A stretch of DNA of 64,000 nucleotides from NCBI GenBank assembly GCA_022495005.1, contig JAGYXB010001414.1, positions 1,054,001-1,118,000 of the forward strand, in the 5' to 3' direction. Positions within the stretch are counted from its first letter, which is position 1; the number at the start of each line of letters is the position of its first letter. Below, one piece after another: positions 55,282 to 64,000 of this stretch. The DNA is from Rhyacophila brunnea (taxonomy: Eukaryota > Arthropoda > Insecta > Trichoptera > Rhyacophilidae). Under the pieces are notes generated by a model. That model did not search any database. It was not told where the DNA came from and saw nothing but the letters and a program-made list of their open reading frames with translations. Made by a program: the position numbers and the translations under genes.

Positions 55282-58200
55282 ATGTGGGTTAAACCTGAGG
55301 AGGTGCTTTTAGCTTCGGCTTTTTGGTAAGTTCATTGGTTTCGATAAACGTCACAATAAAATGACACAGTTTTGCTAGGCATTCAAACTAAAGGCGATTT
55401 GTTATTGTAGGGAAACTGATGAAAATACCAAGTTCTTTGTGCAGCAAAGGAGAAAAGGACACGGAAAATCCAAAGGCCTGTCATCTTTATTTGTTGGCAC
55501 ATTAGATAGCGTATTTGACACAAAACCTGCGCCCTTTCGAATTCTCCATCAAACTCCCTTATCGGAAGTCTATTATGGTTGGTAAAGTGTTTATGGCATT
55601 CACATATTCTAATGAAATACAATATAGGCGATATTTTCACGTAAAATTCATACTCTTGTTATTTACATTTTTTGTTTGATGTACCTAATTGATTTTATTG
55701 CGCCTTTTGTCTTCCAGTTATAGCTTGCGCTCTGACAAAGCAGGAGATCGAGCGCGATTGGAAATGGTTGTTTGATAATATCTTGCCGACCCTCAATTTA
55801 TTTGATTCTGAAAATGAGGTTACAGATTTCGTCTGCTGCAAAATCAAATCTATCATTGCAACTGAACAAGAGAGTATCACAGAAGGTAACTAGTAAATCT
55901 TATCAAGATATCATTAATATATTCTTTCACCCTAATAGATTGAAGGGCTTATGCAGGTTTAACCTATTAACTTATTCAATTGTCAATTAACCATTTTGAA
56001 ATCATTGTGAGATCTCATTTGAGTAGAAGATACAATGGTGAGCTTTACAGTCTGTACATAGATTTCAGCGCAGTTTTATTAATCTATTATGTTTTATCAA
56101 TCTATTATATCTACACTTCGCTACCTTGGCTGCGTGCAACTGTGTGAACGTGCATAGAGAGTAGGTAATGCCGAGTTATCCAATAGAACACAAAGCAGAC
56201 CAAAAATTCACTGGTTACATGGATAACCAATGACTACTGTATGTTTTGGTTACTGAATTGGAAACCGGCCATTTTGGATAGGGACAGGTGAAGAGAGTTG
56301 TAGAAAACCATAACCCATACGAGGGAATCACAGTGAAAATATTTTCATTATTCACCGCTTCCTATGTTTATTTTATACAAACAAAATATAAAATTGTGGC
56401 ATTTTTGGTTGAATTAATTGAATTCGAATGCTGTAGCATTATAATCTTTTTGCATACATTTATATCAATTCTGAGTCAATTAGCAAAGTATTTCTAATGA
56501 TTTTCATCTATGGTAGTGGGTCGATTATTGGTTTATATTTAAAATGTTTTTTTAATCTAAGATCTTATACATAATATTGATTCAATGAAAATTCTCTTAA
56601 TTGAACGTAGTTATGCAGAATGTAGCCAGTCCACAATAATGTCGAGCTGAGATAATGGCACTTTAGCAACAACATGATATTAAAAATGTATATAAAATTG
56701 TAAATAGTATTTTATTTCAAGAATAATTTGTTTGCGGCTTGGCTATTTTCAGCATAACATAGAGAAAACCTTCTCGCATCTGATCTATATCATATCTCAT
56801 TTTTTTATTTTTTGTGGACTGGCTACTTTCTGCATAACTATGTCCAATTGGGATCCCTTCATTTTCAGATGTATTATAAGTTTATTTTGACATGTTTATT
56901 TCAGATGAAGATTCTTCTAAATTCAAGAATATTATATACAAATTTCATAAAATATTCAACATGCCGAAAGAAGAGAAACTCGTCAATAAGTACTCATGCA
57001 GGTTGGTTGTCTTCCAGTTTTGAGTTTTAGTTAATACCTAATTAAAAATATAATATATTGCATCGTATTAAAAGATATACCGTAGAATCTCACTGACCAG
57101 CGCCGTATAAAAGCTGATAGCACTGATTATTGGAACGTTGGAAAACTGTAAACAAAAAACATGAAATTGATGCATATTATTTCCTACACATCATAGCAAA
57201 ACATAGAATGTTATCAAATAGTGCTGGAGTACTGAACATGCCAGACTTGTGAAGTGCCGGATTAAGTAGTAAGATCCTCATCATCATCATCATCATCAGG
57301 GGCGCGACAACCCGGTGTGGGTCCTGGCCTCCTCCAACAGCTCACTCCACCTGTCCCTATCCAGTGTGGCCGCTTTCCAATTTGGTACCCCCAGAATACG
57401 GCAGTCACTGGCAGCTCCATCTAACCAGCGAATCTTTGGCCTCCCTCTTCTTCTACGTCCTATTGGATTGCTGGACATCACTCTCTTTGCCGGTTCATTG
57501 ATGACCTAGCCATCGCAGTCTCCCAATCTTAATTGATTGAACTGTGCTGCAATCTTCGTACAGCCCGTAGAGCTCAGAAGTAGTAAGATTCTACCGTATT
57601 ATAATATATAGAACTCGTTTTGATTATACTGTTGTCGATTAATATAGAAACGTTGCGTTTAATAAGAAATATATAAGTATTCAAAGGACAGATCTGGGAA
57701 GGTGTCTATTTGGCAGTGAAATAGATGATTCATTTGAAATCAATTTCTTTGTTGTCATAATGAGTTATAAACAATTTTATAGGTATGTAAGTATGCTGCG
57801 AATTTGTTTTGTTATTGGATCGAATTTCCAAAGAGGAAAAAACTAGTAAATTTCATTATTGGGTTTTGCACTTATCTCTACATCTGAGTGACATCATGGT
57901 ATAATTGCTGGACATGTGTGTATTAGTAATCCATATTATCAGTTGTTTTTTATTTCTATTATTTTATTTGGTCAACATACCTATATAATTTTTCCTTACA
58001 CCCTATTCACCATACTTGTTATTTAGGTTTTAAGGACTTAAATTTGTAGTGTACAATAATTATGAAATATAAATAAATTATATAATTATAAATTAATTAA
58101 CATATCAATGATATTGAAATTAAACTTTATGAAAATACCAGTTGATATTATTGAAATGGAAGTCGATAATTTTTGTATAAAAAATTTATGATATATTATA

Positions 58201-61200
58201 ATTATTAGTGAAATGTAGTCATCCAGTGATTCCCAAACGGTCTGAAAGGTAATCCTAGAGAGCACTGGTTGACGAAATAAATCAGTTCTGCAGAATTACG
58301 TCGAAATGCAACGTACATGACTGAGAGGAGTGGAGTCAGATTGCAGAGGCCTTCATCTAGCAGTGGATAGATTCAGGCTGATGGTGATATAATTAGTATA
58401 TTATTCTTCTAATGACATATTATGGATGTGAGACATTGATCCCAATTGACGGCTCAATACAGAAACTTCGGCGTCTTACACACAAACAATTAATGCGACC
58501 CTAACTTAACCTTAACCTAAAAATGCCAAGAAACATGATTTCCTGGTCTGAAACAAGAGTGCTGGTCACAGGAAGAATCCTATATCTATCAGTATATTAA
58601 TTTATCGAAAGAAAATGAATAACAGTTTATTAGTTCAATGCTAACCTTATTTTCTATACTGTTTTATTGATGACCCTTCAGTACCTAATTGAACGAATTA
58701 TTTATGTATTGTTATAGTTACTGGGCAGGCAAAATTCCTCGACAGGGCTGGATGTATCTGTCGGTGAACTACCTGTGCTTCTATTCGTACATCTTCGGCA
58801 AGGAGACCATAATTGTGTTGCGATGGGCAGACATCACAGAACTCAGCAGATTGCAAAACACGCTGTTCGTGCTAACGGACTCCATCAAAATTGTGACCAG
58901 AGACAAGGAATACTATTTTTCAGCTCTGCTTCATAACGCGGAGGCGTTCTCTCTTATTCAGCAGCTTACTAATATGGCGATGAAACAGTAAGTGCCGATA
59001 TAATGAGACAAGTCTATTGAAATGAGTATTCGATTTTATTACAATGGACCAATTTGCAACACCAGTCTCAATTCTATTCAAATATGGACAATGTTTGGCA
59101 TCATTACAGCTCCTTGCATTTCCCGAAAACCGGGCAAAATCCGGTATTGTGTCTTCCACCCAACTCCGAGATTGCCTATCTATAGCATCATTACCACACA
59201 GCGGGAAAAGTGTAATTTTTGTATAGATTATTACACAAAATCAGTTGCTAAAATGGTAGTATCTTCATTCTTCTTTTGACCATGTCCGATCCTAATAAGA
59301 TCATATGGGTCTCCACAGAGTAGAGGTGTATAGGTATTAACAGATTTTTGTTTTAATGAGAAATAGATTTAGCCACTCAGTGACGTCCCAGTGAAAAGTA
59401 TGTCCTAAATGACCCTGCCCATAGACATCTGAGTCTACGAATATAAATTTTATTCTTCTGAAAACAAATGAGTGTGGTTAAAAAATGAACTATTCCGACA
59501 TCGCAATACTTCACACGTTCATAATTTCACATCTATGTGGTCCTATTCTGCTAACATGTCCGCAGGTATCTGCTTAAATATTGCCACAATCAAATACAAT
59601 ACTATATTATATGTAGTCGAAAAATGAATTCTGGGTACATTGCAATAAGGGTACATATAATGCAGCAGTAGCGAAGGGTGGAGATAGGCTGTTAAGATCC
59701 TCCATAAATAGTGCACACTAAACTTTGTTAGCCCTACGTATTTGTTTTTATTAAACATTAGACTACAATTTACATATGGTGGTGGTTAGTTTTGAAATAC
59801 ATTTAAACCCTGCCTAAACCAAACCGTAATAGTTTTGGTATACTTTGGGTGATATGACAAAATTGTGCACACTTTTTCATTCATACTTATTTGTTTTCAT
59901 TGGATTAAGAATACATAATACACATATTGTTGGTTATTTTTATTTAATTCATTAAGCCCTACCTATGCCAAACTATAATAGATAAAAAAATTAACTATAT
60001 ATAAAATTATGTATGATTTTTGCATAATTTTAGATATTTTGTAGACAGATGAGTATTTTTTGACTATTATCTATTATGGCTTGGTTTCGCAGGGTTTAAT
60101 TGAATTTTAAAAACTAACCGACACTATCTGTAAATTGTAGTCTTATTTCAATGAAAACAAATACGTATGGCTAACAAAGTTTGGTGTGCATTATTTATGG
60201 CGGATCTTAACAGCTTAACTCCACCCTCCGCCCACTGTTGTGTAGCTGTGGCCACTTTAGTACATATTGAGATTATCTTCGTAAAGATATTGTATTCTGT
60301 GTAAGTAAACAGCTTGATCGAATGTTAAGGTTAAAAACACGGTATTAATTTTATTATTACTACCAATATCATTGCTGGCCTAGTTTAAATTCTCAAGGAT
60401 ATTTATATTTTATACAAACAATTTTATTTATGTAAATATGCCACCATGCCTTGAAAATACTGATTAGAATTGCCATGCATTGCACTGCATAAATACTATC
60501 TCTAATTAGGAATATTAAATAATATGTATTATGCATTGCTTGTTCATATACGATTGCACTTGGAAATTTTTTGAGTTATACTTTCATACTTTATATTAAT
60601 TACTAGAAGGTAAATAACCCATTGGTTATTTCGAAAAAATTAAACTAAACACTAATCGTATATCGTATAACATGGAACATGCACAATGGAACCTAAAAGT
60701 AGTTTAAATAAAATATAGAATTATGGATGCAATTTAATTTTAATGCTTTTAGCCTTTGAGTCATTGACTAACATAATTTGTTATGTTAGCATTATGATAA
60801 ATGATAAGAATAATGTTGTGTGATGAAACTAATTATTCGATCTGTAATTTATTTTTGCCTATAATCTATTATAGTTTATTTGAGGACAGGCATTTATTAC
60901 ATTTAAATTAGAATTCAAAATAAATATGTACTGTGTATCAAAGATGTTGGAGAATTTATCTTCTTCGTTTTTGTGCATATTATAAAAGTGAAGCTGGAAT
61001 AAAGGGTCTAGGACGATTTGGCGCCAGGACAACTGGACGCCAAGCAATTCGAAAATAAATAGACGTTAGGTACTTATAGGTACTTTTAAAAAAAATATTT
61101 AGGTAATATTATTATTTATATTTAAATTATTATATTATGATTTAATAGTTGGTGAGAATTTAAATATGCACACGTAAATACTGATTTAATCGTGCGTATT

Positions 61201-62380
61201 ATGTTTAAGTTCCAACAAAAAAAGAGTTTTTTATTTTTGTATAAAGCCTTAGGCATGGTAATTCTCAATCCGCAATATAAAAAAACATTATGTTAAGAGT
61301 AAAATGAATTAAAACTACTAAGTAGTAGATAGAAACTGATTTAAATTCCTCTTCTACGTTCTGTATACGTGTCTACGAAAGTGCGGCGTCCAATTGTCCT
61401 GGCGTCCAGTTGTCCCATTCCTGGAATAAAAGTACTATTTCTAATGATTAAATTTCCCGCAAGTCATCTTGCCCTGCAATTTTATCTGTACCAAGCTTCA
61501 CATATAAGCTCTTGAGATTTATTTTCCAGTGCCGCACTTAGACAAAAACACCACGCAATTAATGTTATAAGCCTAGAAGAAGTGTGCAATGAACCATCAT
61601 TATTTAGATGAACGATAGATCACGTAGAATACAAATAGCAGTAGGTACGTAAGTAAGTCACCTAAGCAAGACATCAAAGGCATGATGCCATTTTCTGTTT
61701 TATTAGCAATTTGCTAAACTATTTACAAATGCTGCCAACACAAAGAATAATAATATTTATATTGTTTTGTATTGCGCGGGTTAAGCGTCAGCCTATAACA
61801 TCGTGGGTCCCAGGTGTCCCAGGGCCTGTGTCTGGCAAATACACATATTATTTACAATTAGTGTATGAGTCAGAGTATTGACCTAATAGGTTGAGCAAAT
61901 GGCTAACATCCTTTTCTCGTTAAAACAAAATCTGTTAATACAAAATCTCCACCCTGCAGAGGCCCATATGATCTTCTTAAGATCGGACATGGTAAAAAAT
62001 CTTCTGGAATCACTCACTATCAAGCATTGTAATAAAAAATGTTCACATTACTCCCTATATTATTGTAATTCAATCTTTTTGCTTTGTATGGTTAATGTTG
62101 GGTGTTTTCTTTCAGCTTGATAGATGACAAAAATTGCAGTTTCAACGAAGATAAAGACCTGTTAACGAAATCTTCCAAGAACGTCCAGAAACAGCCGTCG
62201 TTTCTGAAGAGAGACCTGGACGCCCGGAAGCATTCGGCCGCCTTCACCCTCAAGTTCCGACTGCCGCAGTCGGAAAAGCTTGACGGCATCCAAGAGTGCA
62301 CTCTCTGGACTCCGTACGATAAGCGTCACAATTGGGGGAAGATGTTTTTGTCGCAGAATTATCTGTGCTTCGACAGTAGG
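55282..62380 (+). CDS. TBC1D9: TBC1 domain family member 9-like Rab GAP, 5' part
   Basis: Exons seen: 55282-55325, 55411-55577, 55718-55885, 56905-57001, 58718-58987 and 62116-62380, together 1,011 bases, 337 codons, phase-consistent, with GT/AG borders. The start [15 protein letters not shown] matches the invariant N-terminus of TBC1D8/9 proteins. [27 protein letters not shown] and [20 protein letters not shown] follow. The first GRAM domain (about residues 140-250) has [20 protein letters not shown]. The second begins at about residue 290 with [22 protein letters not shown] domains bind membranes. The catalytic TBC domain, which stimulates Rab GTP hydrolysis, and EF-hand region lie beyond the window. 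TBC1D8 versus TBC1D9 cannot be separated here; insects usually have one orthologue. Confidence 0.93.
57279..57560 (-). pseudogene. LINE 3'-end fragment with GAT-repeat tail
   Basis: On the - strand: [40 protein letters not shown] and [15 protein letters not shown], the end of an RTE/CR1-like RT protein. A (GAT)n tail is seen as (ATC)n at about 57279-57297. It is 5'-truncated and lies in intron 4 of the TBC1D9-like gene, antisense to it. Confidence 0.7.
57561..58229. other. TBC1D9-like intron 4, nothing recognised
   Basis: AT-rich, with no supported feature. Confidence 0.45.
58230..58505 (+). pseudogene. Scrambled LINE fragments
   Basis: A LINE 3'-end phrase (GAGGCCTTCATCTAGCAGTG...CAGGCTGATGGTGA, about 58340-58390) is followed, not preceded, by an RT-tail fragment reading [20 protein letters not shown] (about 58427-58490). 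The order is the reverse of an intact element, so two insertions or a rearrangement are involved. Confidence 0.5.
59262..59385 (-). mobile_element. SINE family S, copy 2
   Basis: On the - strand it matches the 3' part of the other copies: AAATCTGTTAATACC, TCTGTGGAGACCCATATGAT and GGATCGGACATGGTCAAAAG, then AAGAA. It is 5'-truncated and antisense in the TBC1D9-like intron 5. Confidence 0.7.
59666..60237. mobile_element. Long-TIR MITE family C
   Basis: About 150 bases at each end are inverted copies. Left CAGTAGCGAAGGGTGGAG pairs with the complement of the right end CAGTGGGCGGAGGGTGGAG. Both continue through GTTAAGATCC, GCACAC, AAACTTTGTTAGCC and ACGTATTTGTTTT. CAGTG-type ends suggest hAT, but the flanking octamers TAATGCAG and TTGTGTAG match at only five positions. 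A partial copy is at 33840. Confidence 0.8.
60238..61003. other. TBC1D9-like intron 5, nothing recognised
   Basis: AT-rich. The last ten bases are the left target duplication of the next element. Confidence 0.45.
61004..61420. mobile_element. Mutator-like MITE family B2 with 10-bp target duplication
   Basis: Ends are imperfect inverted repeats built from GGACAACTGGACGCC-type modules, two per end (left GACGATTTGGCGCC then GGACAACTGGACGCC). They are flanked on both sides by CTGGAATAAA (60994-61003 and 61421-61430), a perfect 10-base duplication. A 9-11 base duplication is typical of Mutator-like transposition. The interior is AT-rich and non-coding. Confidence 0.85.
61770..61993 (+). mobile_element. 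SINE family S, copy 3, with tRNA-like head
   Basis: TTGCGCGGGTTAAGCGTC (61772) resembles a tRNA A box and GTGGGTCCCAGGTGTCCC (61803) a B box, spaced as in tRNA-derived SINEs. The body matches copies at 37878 and 59262. The 3' end is GATCGGACATGGT followed by A, without the GAAGAAG tail of copy 1. Confidence 0.65.
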
Positions 62381-62567
62381 GTAAATATTAATGTCAGCAG
62401 TCTATTCTAGTTTCCACATATAAAGTAAGCCGGGTAGAGATGCCTAAGTTCCCATAATTTGTTCGCCAGTCACTACAAGTTGGTATTTTAACCATTTTTA
62501 GGACCTATCGTTAGTGACGACAAAAGACACGCTAGAAGATAGACCTATCAAATTTGATATTTTGAAA

Positions 62568-63042
62568 GGGGTCCCGACAAAACCGCCTGGATATTACTGC
62601 CCAGGCATTGCCGCCAAAACAATTTAGAAATGAGACAATTTTTATTTTTACATAATATTATATTTTAGATACACAAATAAAAAAAACATACGAATAAAGA
62701 TATAAAAAAAATACAAATTGCTTCAAATTAAATTTCAATATTGTGTGCTAACCTTTTTAAATATTCTAACTAAGTGTTAAAAGCTGATTATTTTTAATTA
62801 TTTCTCTACTACAAGCTGCAACGGATTAAATCTCAATTTACACTGATTCATCGATACGCAATTCTATCGATACACAATTCGAAAAACCAAGAAGGCACTT
62901 GTTTTATATATTTTTGTATTTTTTTCGGGCGGTTTTGTTCAGGCGAATTTGTCCAAGGGGTATTGACGAGCACTGGTACGGGCGCATTTGGTTTGGCGGC
63001 AATGTCTGGGCTGCAGTGTCTGAGCGGTTTTGTCGGGGTGCC
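62568..63042. mobile_element. Mutator-like MITE family B with 9-bp target duplication
   Basis: The left end GGGGTCCCGACAAAACCGCC and the complement of the right end GGCACCCCGACAAAACCGCT match at 16 of 20 bases. Subterminal modules ATTGCCGCCAAA are inverted too. ATTTTGAAA flanks both sides exactly (62559-62567 and 63043-63051). It is non-coding, and the 77-residue frame over it is a by-product. A fragment of the same family is at 12896-13014. Confidence 0.87.
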
Positions 63043-63267
63043 ATTTTGAAAATATGATGAAAAAATGGGGAATTTTTTCATTGTTTCATGTTAAAAGTTC
63101 ACTGACAAATCATTGTTAAAAAGAGATTTATTTTTGTTCTGACAAATATTCAGAAAACGTTATTTTGATCAAATATGCCGTACAGTAATATGCCAAAATA
63201 AAGCATAAAAGTTACATAAAGATTCCACCAGTCCAGTCATCCAAATTAGGCATCTTTCCCTGACTTA

Positions 63268-64000
63268 CGAGGGTGGGTCAATAATTCCTTAGAAAAAAGC
63301 ATTAAAACAGTTTTTATTTTTGTATTTTATAACATAATCTCCTTGGAGCTCAATACACTTGGTTAGACGTTTCTCAATTTTTTTTAAACCGTCAGAAAAA
63401 TAAGTTTTCGGAAGGTCCTCAAAATAAGCATTTGTCCGATCGATGACTTCTTCATTTGAAAAAAAACGTTGTCCACTTAGCCATTTTTTTAAGTTTGGGA
63501 AAAGGAAAAAGTCACTGGGGGCTAAATCTGGCGAATACGGTGGGTGGTCGACCAATTCGAACTTCAATTCTTCAATTTTAGCCATTGATCGTAAACATGT
63601 GTGAACACGGCATTGTCCTGATGAAAGAGGATTTTTTTCCTGTTTAAATGAGGCCGTTTTTCTTCAATTTCGTTTTTTAGCTGGTCCAATAAAGATGCAT
63701 AATAATCCCCTGTTATTGTTTTTCCTTTTTCCAAATAGTCAACGAAAATAATTCCACGTGCATCCCAAAATACAGCAGCCATAACCTTACCAGCTGATTT
63801 TACGGTTTTCGCCTTCTTTGGACATGGTTCGCCTTTCGCAATCCACTGCTTTGACTGTTCTTTCGTCTCGAGTATAGTGGTGTATCCATGTTTCATCTAC
63901 AGTCACAAAGCGACGAAAAAATTCATCCGGATTGCGTTGCATGAGCGACAACAGGGCTTTAGAGGCCACCACCCTATTGCGTTTATTGTCGACTGTGAGC
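63268..64000 (-). mobile_element. mariner element, copy 2, right end in window
   Basis: The right terminal repeat starts CGAGGGTGGGTCAATAAT at 63268, beside a TA at 63266-63267. The element continues beyond the window. It is the same family as the element at 26937, in opposite orientation. Confidence 0.88.
63289..64000 (-). pseudogene. mariner transposase, frameshifted, continues past window
   Basis: Nearly identical to copy 1 but with two deletions. Two bases are missing after WIHHYT (ACTCGAGACG for ACTCCCGAGACG), and one base is missing in the second catalytic motif (GACAATGCCGTG for GACAATGCCCGTG), turning DNARVH into DNAVFT. The third aspartate (APSDFFLFP) and the native C-terminus ending KNKNCFNAFF are present, which copy 1 lacks. 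This copy therefore has the ends but no working transposase, while copy 1 has a full frame but no right end. Confidence 0.88.

Noticed and set aside
57279..57297. ATC microsatellite
   Set aside because: It is the tail of the antisense LINE fragment ending there, not an independent satellite.
1..64000. Endogenous viral genes, bacterial transfers, CRISPR arrays or toxin systems
   Set aside because: None were recognised. Every coding region with a clear identity is either a conserved animal gene or a transposable element protein.

Overview
The window looks like nuclear DNA from an insect, most probably an aphid or related hemipteran. It is AT-rich, the motif TAGGTAC/GTACCTA recurs throughout, genes have many short spliced exons with ordinary GT/AG junctions, and eukaryotic transposons of almost every class fill the rest. 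Nothing bacterial, no CRISPR array and no rRNA gene was seen. The species call is inference from composition and element types.

Two host genes are supported, both on the + strand. TAF2, the TFIID subunit with an aminopeptidase-like fold, runs from about 19478 to 36031 in 18 coding exons. Their summed length is a whole number of codons, 1,263 residues plus stop. The only unusual junction is the first donor. The 5' part of a TBC1D9-type Rab GTPase-activating protein begins at 55282. Six exons (337 codons, both GRAM regions begun) are visible and the gene continues past the window.

Layout: 1-4535 is AT-rich DNA with a foldback and a MITE. 4536-9650 is a decayed R1-like LINE on the - strand with an intact gag ORF. 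9650-15243 holds LINE tails, MITE fragments and unassigned DNA. 15244-19214 is a tail-to-tail inverted pair of broken DIRS-like tyrosine-recombinase retroelements ending about 260 bp from the TAF2 start codon. 19478-36031 is TAF2, whose introns carry a hAT element, a tRNA-like sequence, a mariner with an open transposase frame, a 153-bp TA-flanked MITE, and other fragments. 36387-37571 is a hAT element with perfect 8-bp target duplications. 40229-42922 is a TIR element with CACGGAAGTCC repeats and a nested Helitron. 45442-49133 is a Helitron with coding remains and both termini. 49440-52836 is an RTE-type LINE. 53221-54660 is a pogo-like transposase fragment next to a GGCTGACT motif cluster. 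55282-64000 is TBC1D9 with LINE, SINE, hAT-type and Mutator-like MITE insertions and a second mariner at the edge.

The genes do not form a functional unit. TAF2 acts in RNA polymerase II pre-initiation and the TBC1D9-like protein in membrane traffic. What unites the window is layered transposition, with several insertions precise enough to read the target-site duplication directly.
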